Shown: positions 34,401 to 51,087 of the stretch, piece by piece
Layout of the letters: each line of letters opens with the position of its first letter
Numbering within the stretch: the first letter of the stretch is position 1
DNA from: Polytrichum commune
Taxonomy: Eukaryota; Streptophyta; Polytrichopsida; Polytrichales; Polytrichaceae
Direction of reading: 5' to 3'
NCBI GenBank assembly: GCA_950295325.1
Contig: OX485809.1
Span: 27,528,001 to 27,592,000, forward strand
Length of the DNA stretch: 64,000 nucleotides
Translations under genes and position numbers: made by a program
The notes under the pieces: generated by a model
Databases searched by the model: none
Told to the model about the DNA's origin: nothing
What the model saw: the letters and a program-made list of their open reading frames with translations, nothing else

Positions 34401-37400
34401 CCCGAGTTCATGAAATCATCAACCGATTTGCTGACAGGGGCCTCCGGAGCCTCGGTGTTGGTCATCAGGTGTGCCCCAACAATTGTGAAAAATATTTCTG
34501 CCAATGACAGCATTGGCTATGAAATCGTTTCCTCAAGAAAATACTGAATCTCTCTCATCAAATCTGCTCAACAAGATCTATCAATATAGAAGTGAGGTTT
34601 TCAGAAGTCACGCACACGTGCAATGCATGTGATGCTCTCTTCAATGTAACCTAATTCTGTTGTGCCCCAACAATTGTGAAAAATGGTTTTGACAATGCCA
34701 GCATAGGCTATGAAATCATTCTGCTCAAAAAAAAAAAAAAACTGAATCTCTCTCATCAATCTCTTCAAAGAGATGTCAATATGGAAGTGAGGTTTTAAAA
34801 AGTCAGCCAAACATGCAATGCAAGTGATGCTCTCTTCGATATGCCCTAATTTTGTTGTGCCTCAACAATTGTGACTAGTAGTTCTGACAATGACAACATT
34901 GACTATGAAATCATCCTGCTCAAGTAAAAAACTGAGTCTCTCTCATGAATCTCCTCAACAAGATCTATCAATATGGAGTGAGATTTTCAAAAGTCAGGCA
35001 AACATGCATGCAAGTGATGATGCTCCCTTCAATGTATCCTATTTCTGTTGACATCCAGCTGAAGTTATTACAGTGGTTGTGTGGGCTAGGAAGTACCGGA
35101 AGGCACAAAAGAGAGTGCCGGAGGCCCATGGGAAATGTTGGGAGTAGTCCCACTGTTTGATCCACCACGCCATGACACAGGTGACACGGTGCGGCGTGCA
35201 TTGGAGCTCGGTGTGAATGTCAAAATGATAACAGGTGACCAGTTAGCCATAGCCAAAGAGACAGGAAGAAGGCTTGGCATGGGCACCAACATGTACCCCT
35301 CCACTGCCCTCTTTGGGCAAGGCAATAAAGACCTCGACCACTCTTTGTTAGGTGTTGATGAAGGAGAGCTAGTTGAGCAAGCCGACGGATTCGCAGGTAA
35401 TTCTTTCACACACATTCCCAAAGTCCTCTTCACAATTAACCTTAGACCGGTTTGACATTGGTGCAGGAGCGAACGAAAAGGTTACTAGCATCAAGATGGT
35501 TGAACCAATGTTTGATGATGTTTTGTGGCTTGTGTTTTTTACAGGTGTCTTCCCTGAGCACAAATACAAGATAGTGAAGATGTTACAAGCGAAGAAACAT
35601 ATAGTTGGGATGACAGGGGATGGGGTAAATGACGCACCAGCCTTGAAGAAGGCAGACATTGGCATTGCAGTGGCTGATGCCACTGATGCTGCTCGAAATG
35701 CAGCAGATATTGTTTTGACTCAGCCAGGTGAGTGAAAACCCTAACCCTAACCCTAACCCATCTGATGAAATGATATTGCTATGTTTGAGGTAGTGAACAT
35801 GCCTACTCTGTTGCAGACATGGTCAATCTTAATTAACACATCAATCTTCGTTTCTTTTTTGTTTTTGTTCGTGGAGAGACCTGTGGAGTCTGTCTGGACT
35901 GGCAAAGTTGAAATTGGCATGTGCTAGTAGTGTAATTTTCGAGGGTTGTGTGTGAGATCTGTTTTGCTAAGGTCCGGAATTCTCTAGAAAGAGAAGAAGT
36001 AACATTCTTGGATCTGGCGCCAGGGTTGAGTGTGATCATACACGCGATACTCACCAGCCGTTGCATTTTCCAGCGCATGAAGAACTACACCATCTATGCA
36101 GTATCAATCACAGTTCGTATTGTTCTTGGGTTCTTACTCCTTACATTGATTTGGCGCTTTGATTTTTCACCCTTCATGGTACTCATTATTGCAATCCTCA
36201 ACGATGGCACGATCATGACCATCTCCAAGGCATGTGAGAGCCACATATTCCATACCCAGAATATATGTATATGCAAAATATTCAGCATATTTCCTGTGTT
36301 GATAGGAAGATGTATGTGAAGTCCCTGGTGCTGATGGTGTGTTTGATAGTTTATTATCCAGAATCAAGAACCTGATAACATGCTCACTTGACAAAGTGAC
36401 AACATCCTGGGCATAAGGTAGATGGGTCTTAAATGGTTAGTTTTTCCAACTAGCCCACTTCTCCTAGAAAATGAAACACACAATTAGTACAAGATGGTCA
36501 ACAAATCCAAATAGAGGCCGTAGCCGCTTTTCTCATAATTTTTGGAGCTTATGAATATCTTATTTATTATCAAAAGTGAGGATTTGTGCTCATCAAATAG
36601 GATTATCATATAGGTCCCTCATATTGAGTCTAGAATGGTTATCATGTTTTGAGCACGCATTGCAATCTTTCTTAGGAACATGTCTTACAATATAATCGAC
36701 AACAAAGATTGGAACTTTCATAAAGCATGTGCATAAGGTAGATGAGGCTAATTCAATTAGCTTCCTTAATTGGACACCTATTTTTGGCTCCCAACTGGTG
36801 GTATAGTTGCTTTAATTTGGCAAAAGTCAAACTACACCTACCATCCTCCATAATGAGGAGTGCTATCCATTGAGCTATGACACACTTGATTTTTGTGCTC
36901 GAGGTGGGCAAATTAGGAGGTGCATGTGGCTATGAGGTGCCGACTAACTTGTATTATGGGTATTCTATAATGAAAAAACAATTCGGCAACATTTTATCTT
37001 ACATGTGCCCACTTTAGAGACATGACACAACCAATATTGGCAATAAAATTGGTTTTAATTGGCAAATGACCCATGTAGAATTTGTTCATGATGTTGTCAA
37101 CTTACACAACATTGAACGATCAAGAAAACGTCCCCCTTATAACACACATTGAGAAGTAGAGAATCTTTGATTCCGGAGCCTAGAGCAACACCTTCCTCAA
37201 CTCCGATTTCGGAGTCTTTGCTCTTGATTCGCAATTGCTAACGTGCTCAAGCTTCTAATGCTCAAATCCATCGACTGGATGATTCCGCAGAGCTAGAGGT
37301 GTTCCACATTAGCCTCATCTACCTTATAATGTTGTGGTAATCGTGGATGGACTCGCAGGATATTGTGATTCCATCAGAACGCCCAGACTCTTGGAAGCTG

Positions 37401-40400
37401 AAGGAATTGTTTATTCAAGGAGTGTTTCTTGGTGGCTACCAAGCATTGATGACAGTCATTTTCTACTATATCATCCACCGCACTGACTTCTTTCAAAGAA
37501 AGTTTGGGGTATGTTCTTGCAAACTTCAAAGCTTCGTAAAGTTAGTTGTTGGGTCCCTGTCAAATTTGATTCACTAGCACTAGTATCCCTTTGCGTGCCA
37601 AAAAGGTTTAGCATAAGTATACATGTCACAACAAAAGTAAAGTAGTCCCTGGTCAAGTGCAAGTCCAAACTTGTGATTCTACTTGTGCAAAGGAGAAGTC
37701 CTCTTGAAGAAGGTGGCTCTCTTTTAAAAGAGTCCACATAGCCGAGTTCCATTTTTCAAGCATTTAAGTGTTGCGGTGAGTAAGTTACTTGACGGTTGTT
37801 GAATGTATTTCAAGCATCTTAGTGTTGAGGTGATAAACGTACTTGGTAGTCATTTTCCCTACTCGTTGCGGGCAACTATCTAGTGCAAGTTCATTTCAAG
37901 TTCCCATGCAAGTAGCGCTTCTTCCATGTGGTGAATCTCATAGTTACATTAACCGAAAACCAATAGGACATTGTGTTTTCTTCCGCTTCTATCACCTTTA
38001 TATAAATATAAAACCCCATCTCACATTCGGACCTGCCAGATTACAATCACCATGCACATGAAATGACCCCTATTTCTTCCTGCACATCAGTATTATGTGT
38101 GCATTCAAATTGACCAGACCCCAACCAGATGTTGTTGTGCTTCAGGTTGCCAGTATTGCGGATGATGCATATCAAGAAACAGCAGTGGTGTACCTACAAG
38201 TTAGTATTGTGAGCCAAGCCCTTATTTTCGTGACCCGCTCCCACAAGTGGTCCTTCATGGAGAGGCCCGGTTTCTGGCTTTTGGGAGCATTCATTGTAGC
38301 TCAACTGATCGCCACATTGATTGCTGTGTATGCATCATGGGGGTTCGCAAAGATTCGTGGATGTGGTTGGAGGTGGGCTGGAGTTGTTTGGTTGTATGAG
38401 TGAGTTCTCATAACCCTGGATCTCAACTATATTCATAATTTGCGATAACGAGGCTAAGCCAATATTGACATTTTCCGTATTTGGGCTGGCATTACAACTT
38501 TTGGTCAGATGAAGGGCCCCGCTGTTCTTCAAAACACCGTATTGCAATTTGCCACTACTACAAAATATGGGATTCTTAAGTGCAGCTTTGTTGAATGGAA
38601 CGTGTCCTATCTGACTTTGGAAGCCATGTCAATGTTTTTTTGGTTCATTTTGGGTTTATAAGGTTGAAACACCACTTTGAAATCACCCAGGACATAATCC
38701 ATTTCATGGATGTGTGCTTAAGAATCTCACTTTTTGTAGCAGTGTGCCTCCATGAGGCACAAATTATGTCGATTGTAGTGTCCAAAATCAACATTTGTGA
38801 TATGGCAGTTGTATTTCAACATAATGGTGTCAAATATGTTGACATCATGGCCAACTTCGCATAGTGTTGTAAGCGACATGATGTGCGTCATACTTGGGGT
38901 GGCAACTCTTTGTAGCACTTGCAGGGGTCACATCTTTAGAACTTGGTTTGGAGCTGCTAAAGCATTTCTAAAAAGCATCATATTGGATTTATTTTCGTAT
39001 TATAAGTACTTTTAAGACATACATTCTAAGAGATTCTATGAAGTTTCTTAGAAGTGAAATTCAATACCTAGGGGGTCTGGATGGTGACCATGTTTTAAAA
39101 AAATGCTTATAATTGGTTCTAAACATGATATTTGAAAGTGCGAACCTTTTCTAATTTAAGCACAAATTGTATCAATGGGTTCCTCTCAACACCCTCTTTC
39201 CAAGCACGTCGCTTCTCTTTTTGAAACGAAAAACCATCAATTTACTAGAAGTGTTATAAGTGATTTGGAAATAATTGTTCTACAAGGAGAGTTGCCACCT
39301 TGGGTGTCATTCAAGCATCATAATTTTAGTTGTTAATTTGCATAATGCAAGTGGGTGTATTGTCTTGAGAGCAGTAAATACTATGTATGTTGAACCAACT
39401 CTTGTCTTGTGTCCGATGCCAGTGTGATCTGGTACTTTCCATTGGACCCAATTAAGATGGTTTCCCGCTACATGTTAAGCGGTCAAGCATGGGCTTTGTT
39501 AACAGAACATAAGGTGTTCTTGACACGCCAAAAGAACTATGGTCGTGAGCAACGTCAAGCTCAATGGGCTACAATTGCCCGAAGCGGCACTCACAGCCCA
39601 GTAGCAAATTCTAGTACAGGTGAACTGCCCAACATTTTCAATTAATCGTGTTTACTTAACGGCTAATAATGACATGCATAGCTTCCTTTTGAATGGGGCT
39701 TCAACCACAATACTGTGAAGTGGTCAAATGTGAATAAGACCGAGAAACTCTCTGATTTGAAATAGGAACTAGAGGCATGGGGGACCTACATGAAAGGAGA
39801 GGAGGGGAGTAAGTGGTCATTCATCATGTCTACTTCACCTTCATGTTGTTTTCTCTCTAGGGGCATATATAGACAACCACCCCAGTGGTTGAATTGTGGT
39901 TCAAGCCCACTTCCAACCACAAGTACTACTTCTTTTGTCACAAACGATTACTTTTGTAGTTGAAGAGTGAATTTAACCTCAATCGTCTCTCCTACTGGTG
40001 CAATTCATGAAATGGAGACAAACTACGTATGAAGTATAGTGGAAAGCTTGTCTATGAGTAAATGCCTCCTACAAATGCTTTCCCATGCTTTGACTTTGAG
40101 GTTCTCTCCCAGTGCCACATAGTAACTACAAACAAAAGAGTGCCAGAGCAAGTAAACTACAACCATTACAACTACTCCCAACTACACCTTGTATCATAGT
40201 GGTTGGGCAAGAAAGAATAGTTATGGTTGTGGTTGTCATCGATGCAACTTTTCCCCTCTATATCTCTCCAAATTAGTACTAAAAAAAATAAACTACAACC
40301 ATCAACCACCAAAACAATGGTTGTGTGTAAACGCACATCGGATGATTCATTTCACATAAACTCCTCTCGACTTGCAGAATGTCACACTGACCCCTATACA

Positions 40401-41881
40401 GGCCCTCGTTGTCACTGCCAAGAAGTCATAAGATCATCAAGACCAATCCATTTGGACCACTTGTTTTTGAAACAACCAACGACAGAAAATTGAGCTATTA
40501 TCGAAAAGAAATGAATCTTCCCATGTCAATTGAGTTGAAGCATTCTTCAGGGAAACTGGTGGTTGTAATGGATGTTGTCATGCAGATGTGATTCTGTAAC
40601 GTGTGCTGCAACAATTTTTAGTATAAATTCATTTGGAAGGCACGAACTACCCCTCCTGGAGCTATTGGAGAGGTTGAGTTGAAACATAATAAGACTAGGA
40701 AATGGAGATACTTTCTCTTGCTCCTCGCCTCTCCTCTACAGCTCTCCTCATGCCTTATCTTAGGAGTGGAAGGTAACTTAGTTCTATTTAGTGCCGTTTG
40801 CCCTGGCAGGAAACCTCACATAGATTTCTACACTGATATGTGGACTTAGTTGACCCCATGAATAGGTTGACTCTTTACCCATGCAAATTACGGAGGGTCA
40901 AAACTAGGCCGCAAGAACTTATAACTTTATTTATTTATCCATATAGGAACTACAATAAATAAATAAATCATGTTTCACTAATGTGTTTTTACCACGTCAA
41001 TGTCAACTTATTGAGCACAAAAATGTCACAAATATGACACTTTGTCTCAACGGAAATTAAGAATGTCACAAAATTGACAAACGAACATGGCATTAAATCC
41101 GTTGGATTCTAGAAGTGTTTTTTCATTACTATGGTAATAAATATTCAAAATAGTGTAGCATGCCAATAGATTAGCGTGGTTCAACTTGTTTGCAAATATC
41201 AATGTAGTTGATTTAGGTCCAAATTACATGGAACCTTTACATGTTACGTATTCTAAATGCATATGTCCTTCAGGGATGAGAACAATGACCTTGACACAGA
41301 GTGTTGGTAACATGCATGGGTGGGAAGTTGCTGATCAAGCACGACGACGTGCTGAGATGGCCAGGTACGTATGTATACATATATGTACCTTCTTCACTCC
41401 CAACCGTGTTCACTATTGAGTGTGGATATGAAACACAAAATTTGTGCGCAATGATTACCGAACTCGAATTGAGGCCATACCCACTTTCCTCATAGTTTTT
41501 GGAGTTTGTATCAATATCTTATTAATTATCAAATTGAAGATTCTTGTGGTTATTAAATAATCATATAGTTCCCCCCAATTATGTTGACTATTGAGCTTAA
41601 GATGGTTGACATATTTTGAACACCTAGTCCAATCTCTCCTAAACACATGTCGTTTTGGTGTCCATTCTTTGATCCACACCTAACCACATACCACTCAAAT
41701 AGAGGTATCCAATTAAGAGAAGTGACCGAATTACGCACGTCTACCTTCAATGCTGAGGAAGTGATGGATGGTGTTTACTTACAGGCTACGGGAGCATCAT
41801 ACATTGAAGGGGCATGTAGAGGCCTGGGCAAAGCTCAAAGGCCTGGATGAGCATGCAATCCAGCAAGCCTACACCTTGTAG
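31479..41881 (+). CDS. Plasma-membrane P-type (P3A) H+-ATPase
   Basis: Eleven exons join in consistent phase to 1041 codons: 31479-32168, 32994-33668, 34193-34468, 35090-35396, 35545-35727, 36024-36229, 37359-37508, 38146-38399, 39423-39619, 41274-41364 and 41785-41881. The enzyme pumps protons out of the cell using ATP. Signatures in order: TGES (about 266), the phosphorylated Asp in DKTGT (about 413), [20 protein letters not shown] (about 674), the proton-site Asp in [12 protein letters not shown] (about 772), and a regulatory tail ending QQAYTL with the penultimate Thr bound by 14-3-3 proteins in this family. The N-terminus is about 84 residues longer than usual. Met77 at 31707 would give normal length. 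The intron after 36229 uses a GC donor. The gene looks intact. Confidence 0.93.
34470..35060. repeat. Three 190-bp tandem repeats filling intron 3 of the H+-ATPase gene
   Basis: The unit opens with TGTGCCCCAACAATTGTGA and contains CTGAATCTCTCTCATCAA and CAATGCA.GTGATGCTC. Copies begin near 34470, 34663 and 34856. The first starts at the splice donor itself, so the 5' splice site lies at the repeat edge. The array includes an A-run at 34728. Confidence 0.75.
35738..35759 (+). repeat. Telomere-like CCCTAA run in H+-ATPase intron 5
   Basis: About three and a half CCCTAA units lie directly after the GTGAGT donor. The period is six bases, not the seven of the common plant telomere. Confidence 0.7.
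36510..36790 (+). repeat. Dispersed repeat, copy in H+-ATPase intron 6
   Basis: TTTTTGGAGCTTATGAATATCTTATT and the following 150 bp match 41490-41650 in the same orientation and about 61360-61510 in reverse. It may be a decayed MITE or SINE-like family. No end structure is clear. Confidence 0.5.
40377..40591 (+). other. Exon-like open frame inside H+-ATPase intron 9
   Basis: After a good acceptor-like CTTGCAG, frames of 60-88 codons run with protein-like composition ([32 protein letters not shown]). It is not needed for the ATPase, whose exons 9 and 10 join in phase without it. It may be a captured gene fragment, an alternative exon or chance. Confidence 0.3.
41466..41650 (+). repeat. Dispersed repeat, copy in H+-ATPase intron 10
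   Basis: See the related copy in intron 6. Shared blocks include CTCATAGTTTTTGGAG and CCAATCTCTCCTAA. Confidence 0.5.
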
Positions 41882-42025
41882 ACCTATATCGTTGTGTTGT
41901 TTCAACTCTAGCAAATTCCCCTCAAACTCACCTAAATGATGAGCTTATTAACTGAGGAGTGTCCTGCAATTGGTGTTGCCGTGATGTACTCATGTTCTAC
42001 AAAGGCTGCATTTTTAGGGAGCTGC

Positions 42026-42232
42026 ACTAAACATCTGATTTAGTGTGACCTAATTAAAACTGGTGTGCCGTGTTAATTAGAGCAATCTTCATGACTTGTA
42101 ATGTAGCACCAAGCTTTTTGTGGCACTCTCTCTAGTTGCCACCTAACGATAACGAGACAATTTATGTGAGTCGATGTTGATGAGGTGTGTGAGCCACACT
42201 AAATCAAATGTTTAGTGTAGTTGTTTGGCCAT
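42026..42232. mobile_element. Palindromic MITE candidate with CACTAAACAT ends
   Basis: The left end CACTAAACATCTGATTTAGTGTG and the right end CACACTAAATCAAATGTTTAGTG are inverted copies about 24 bp long with one or two mismatches, enclosing about 160 bp without a gene. I could not settle a target duplication. It lies 150 bp past the H+-ATPase stop, perhaps in its 3' untranslated region. Confidence 0.55.
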
Positions 42233-46488
<4,256 letters not shown>

Positions 46489-48296
46489 GCTGTTCCCAGA
46501 GTAGTGGAGGGTTGTAATTTTTGCAGGGATTTGTAGTATTGAAGCTTTTGTATCAATGAATTGTTTCATATCTGGGCATCTTCATGTAAAGAAACAAATC
46601 TGTAGTTGGTGGTACCCCTTTTGATTATTAAATACTCATTTCTGGACCTCAGACTCGAATTTCGCTCCCAGAATCATCACCTTGACAATTGTAGATTGGA
46701 AATGTTTAGGTAACCTCGTGAGTGAGGTTTCCCTTCGGTTTTGGGAATACAAAGCTGATATTTTGTTTATATTTCTGAGAGTGTAATGGTAAATTTGTAT
46801 TCTCAATGAGTAAGAATGGGAGGATTCATACCTTTCCTTGTGTTGAGAGTTATTTTGACCTTCACACCTCACTTGATATGAATGTGTACAGTAATGAATT
46901 AATCACCTCAAATGCTGTCATGCAGAGTCTGTATCACAAATATTACTCTTACTTTCTCTTCCCCTCTATTTGTGGTTTTGAATGGTGAAATGAACTTACA
47001 TCTAGACTTATACGGAATACATTGAAGGGAAAGAAACAAACATGCATGGGTGAGGGGGAAGTCTTGTTGATTTTGCAAAAACTTAAATTCAAATCATTTT
47101 CTATTGGATGATGGTCATTTTTTTAAAAATAAATTATTTCAGTTTATTTCTGCTCATTTGTTAAATTGGCCTTTTCAATTTTAAAAGCCTAGGCATCCAA
47201 AAGTGGAACTGTGGTCTCACAATTAAATGGCTTTGCTGACATATATGTTTTTTTCCTGGGCAAAATAGGCATTGAAACTATCGATAAAGGTGTGACCCCA
47301 ATTCGTGCCGAATTCAGCAGTTGGAGAGTGATTTGTAGTTGGTCTTTACACTAACCTTCGATTTCATCTCTAGTTTGATCTCCGCGAAGACTCAGGAAAT
47401 AGCAATTTACAATTCAATGACGGTGGTTGTCGTGATTGTGATGGTTATGGTTGCATTGGCCACCATGTGCTTCAAATAAACTCTCTGGATTGATCTATGT
47501 ACTTTCCAGACATTGTGTGACAATCTTCATGTTTCGCAAGACAACCTTTAATTCAATCCAACAACTAAAATTGGTAGTATGGTTGGAAGTGCCTAAAACA
47601 AGAGCATAAATTTCATTCCAACATTTTATTTTGTTTTGACAAGCCTATGCATTGTCATATCCACATAATAGACATTGACTATGGATTAAAAGTGCAAACC
47701 ATGTTGGAAAATTTATGGTGACGTCTTCCACCCATCTTCGTATCCACAAATATTTGCAGATAGTGGATGTGGTCATCTTCTTTTACCAACGAGATAAGCC
47801 CGTTTATGGCCAGCGCAAACTTTCGACCAACATAATGCAACAAACAGTCAATATTGTTTGTTTCCCCTTGGGGTTTCGCTTGAACATGATTCATTTCCTC
47901 TTGAAGGTGTGTCATTCACTTAAAATAGTCTAGGATGCTTTAAGTGATGAGCTCTTTTGCATATCTTGCAAGACAATATGAATCAATAAACTTTCTCCTT
48001 AAATATGGATAAGGCCAATGGATATGACAACCGGTGGTAGAATACACCGTATCCTCATCTGTAAATACAAAACGAACAGATGATGGAGGATGTATTATGT
48101 GGATACAACAATACGAGTGGCTTGCCCTTTAAAGTGATAATAAAGATTAGTTTCATAACATTACTCAGCCGATGAGTTATGTTTCAGTTGCCTTGACTTC
48201 AAGTTTAGTTTGAAACACTAGAATTCTAGCATTTGGAATCTTCGCTGCAAATGGCCCATACCTGGCATTCCATATCCACACCCTCCTGCCTTAAAC
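46489..48296. other. Region between FtsH and the Mutator-like element
   Basis: The first 150 bp are likely the FtsH 3' untranslated region. The rest is AT-rich with no recognised gene or RNA. Confidence 0.5.
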
Positions 48297-48305
48297 TTGG
48301 GTAAC

Positions 48306-48379
48306 GGTGGACGCTAAAGTACCCCCTACGAACTTGTAGGGGGCAGACCCAGGCAAAAAATGCCCTGCCCGCCCGTCAA
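48306..48379 (+). repeat. Left terminal inverted repeat of the MULE
   Basis: It starts GGTGGACGCTAAAGTAC and ends GCCCGTCAA. Against the right end only three mismatches appear. It contains an internal hairpin with arms CCCCCTAC and GTAGGGGG. A further inverted block ATGACGTAGGAC lies at about 48419. Confidence 0.95.
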
Positions 48380-49506
48380 TGGAGCGGTGACCGGACGCGC
48401 CGGTCACCAATGGATGGAATGACGTAGGACCTGACTTGCGGGCGGTCGGTTAGGGTTTAGAATGAGGAACGTGTCCTTCGAGGTGTCTAGTCCTTCGAGA
48501 CTAGTAATCCTTTCACTGCGCGTCTTTCGAGACTAGGATGTTTTCGAGGTTAGGTGTGTAGACAGAGGTTGTGTCCTTCATATTGGCTTCCCTCTCTCAA
48601 TGGCAAATCTTTCACATGAGTGTGCTTGTAGTTTGATTTCTAATGATTTGAGAGTGATTGAGGTAGGATTGTTGAGAGATTAGACATATTTCGAGTGACT
48701 ATTGTTGTCTCTTCACCATCTAGGGTTTAGGAAAGTATTGATTGCTAGAAAGCATTGATTGCAAGGGTGATTCATGAAGAGATTGAGGGCTTTCTTTTGT
48801 AAAAGTAGTGCAGATTAGGTGTACAATGAGTGCAGATTTGAGGGTTTAGTATGATTGGATCATGCATTGAGTGACATTGAGTGCACTGGTTTGGTGAGGC
48901 GTCCATTCGCCACCTAGGGTTTCGGCCATTGAGTGATGCGTCTCTTCGCCATCAAGCGCGTGGCGATCTCTTTCATCATTGCCCTTTGATCTGCACTAAG
49001 ACATTATTAGGGTCAAGGGTTGAATTTAGGACGTTTTTTTGGGTTCCTTTTGGTGTTTGATCATATTCGAGGATGTTTTTTTTGTAGGAGTTGGTGATGC
49101 GAAGAGTTCCTGAGGTTGTGTCATTTGGTATCTAGATGCAAGAGTTTAGTGCACCAGATAGGCGGAGTTGCACAAAATATATGGTTTTTTAGATTCGGCG
49201 CCGTATACTTGTGCGGTGGAGTCTCTTGTACGGTGGAGTCCCTTGTGTTGATTCTCTTGTGCCGTGGTCTTTTGTGCCGTGGAGTCTCTTCTTCTTGTAG
49301 GACGCACCAAGGAGATTAGGGTTTAGGGAAATTTTTGGTAGCCTTCTTTAGATCTTTCTATGTGAACAACCGTGGTCCCAGGAGACGGTTGACTGCTTCA
49401 GGGTTTAGGGTAGTTTCTTGTGTGTTTTTCCTTGGCTTTATCCCCGCATCGTGCGAAGAGAGGCTGCTGCCAGGTAATAGATTAGGGTTTCTTCACTGCG
49501 TAGGGT
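48380..49506 (+). promoter_or_regulatory. MULE left subterminal region, upstream of the plus-strand gene
   Basis: It contains short repeats of TCCTTCGAGACTAG (48480-48540) and GTGCCGTGG (49250-49285), and no convincing coding frame. A promoter role is inferred from position. Confidence 0.4.
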
Positions 49507-49689
49507 ATGGCGACCTCTGTCCTAAAGCAGCAACTGCCATGGACAACTGCGAATTTGGTTCTTGAAGCTCTTCAGCACCGGCTGCACGTGCTTGAAGATC
49601 CGGCATTGATCGCGCTCCTTGGGCGCCCAAAGTTTGTTGACATGGTGGTTTACGGTGCTGTTGGTTGGCAAAAGGGAGTGAGTCATCTA

Positions 49690-50310
49690 TTTGCCATTTT
49701 TTTTTTTTTTTAAATCAGTTTTTCCATGGAAACTTGCTCCAATCTGCATGCACAGTAATAACGTTGTATCTTCCAGTTGTGGCCGCAGTCCTTCATTTCT
49801 ATGGTTTAGGATTCTTGCACATACCTCTTGCATAATTCAGGGTGTCAAGGTGTTGTCTACCCCTTTCCACACCCTGCTCCACCTGTTTTTCTTTGTGTTT
49901 CTGATGCTTCTGTGTGTCTTCTTGCTGGTTAGGACTGCTCACTTGCCTCACTGCTTCATTCAGTCGTTTTCATTTCGCTTTCATTTCATTGGCAACAGGT
50001 GGCTAGTCATCTATTTGCCTTTTTTTTTTAAAACATTCAATTTTTCCAAGGAAACTTCCTCCAATCTGCATGTAAAGTAATTTGATTGTATCTTCCAGCT
50101 GTGGCTGCAGTCCTTCATTTACATGGTTTAGGATTCTTGCACATACCTCTTGCATAATTCAGGTTGTCAAGGGTCTGGCTACCCCTTGCCATAATATGCT
50201 CCAACTGTTTTTATTTGTGTTTCTGCTGCTTTTGTGTGTCTTCTTCATGGTTAGGACTGCCACTTGGCTCACTGCATCAGTCATTCGCTTTCATTTTCAC
50301 TAAACAATTT
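49690..50310. repeat. Tandem duplication of about 320 bp in intron 1 of the MULE peptidase gene
   Basis: CATCTATTTGCC followed by a T-run, GGAAACTT.CTCCAATCTGCATG and GGTTTAGGATTCTTGCACATAC recur at about 49686 and 50008. The copies are clearly diverged. Confidence 0.8.
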
Positions 50311-50521
50311 ATCTTTGTTATGATTGTAGTTGTTTGGTGGACAAAGGATTTACAGGAGCACTATGACATACAATAGGAAGCCATGTGTAGCTCTGTTTTT
50401 GGAAGCCGAGTACGATGCCCTCATCCTTGAAGCCTATTCGGAGTCCAGAGTCACTACAAAGAGGTTGAAGAATGGCAGGTACCCTTTCTCTTGTAGTTTT
50501 TTGCAAGGAAATACATAAAGA

Positions 50522-51087
50522 TACACGGGTAGATCACTCTAAGGCATTTTTGTGCGCCACGTGCGGCTGGGGTTTTTTTGTTTTGGGGCTATTTACCTTC
50601 AAGGGCTGAATTAAAGCCTCCCTATAATTACTTAAATTTCAAAAATGGCCCATTTGTTTGTACCCTTCCATTACTTATATTGTCCAAGTCACTGCAGTTT
50701 TTTGTACTCTATATTTCTTTTAAGTAATAAAAGCTAATCTACTTCCTAACGCAATTGACGAGTGTTGAGGGAAGGCATGAAAACAAAGAAGGGTGCAAAT
50801 AGTAATACCATTGCAAACAAAGTTGTGAAGAAAACACATAGGAGACCATAGCAAACATACTAAACATACCTTCTAGGATCCTTATCTTCAGACCCTATAT
50901 TGATTTTACAAAAAAATAATGGCCCACGTTTTATGTCCATCTAACTTACTTATAATGGGATTGTCTACATTTAATGGCCCCTTCATTATTTGGAATTCCT
51001 TTATAATTTTTATTTCAAATGATCTTAATCCTCTCTATATTATGCCGCACGTCGTTTTTAAAATGCACTAAGTGATCTACCCGTGTA
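50522..51087. mobile_element. 566-bp MITE nested in an intron of the MULE
   Basis: The ends TACACGGGTAGATCACT and their inverse AGTGATCTACCCGTGTA are perfect for 17 bp and similar for about 45 bp (both reach GTGCGGC). A 4-bp AAGA flanks both sides, a possible target duplication. It lies wholly in the intron between 50478 and 51116 and leaves the splice phases intact. Confidence 0.8.
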
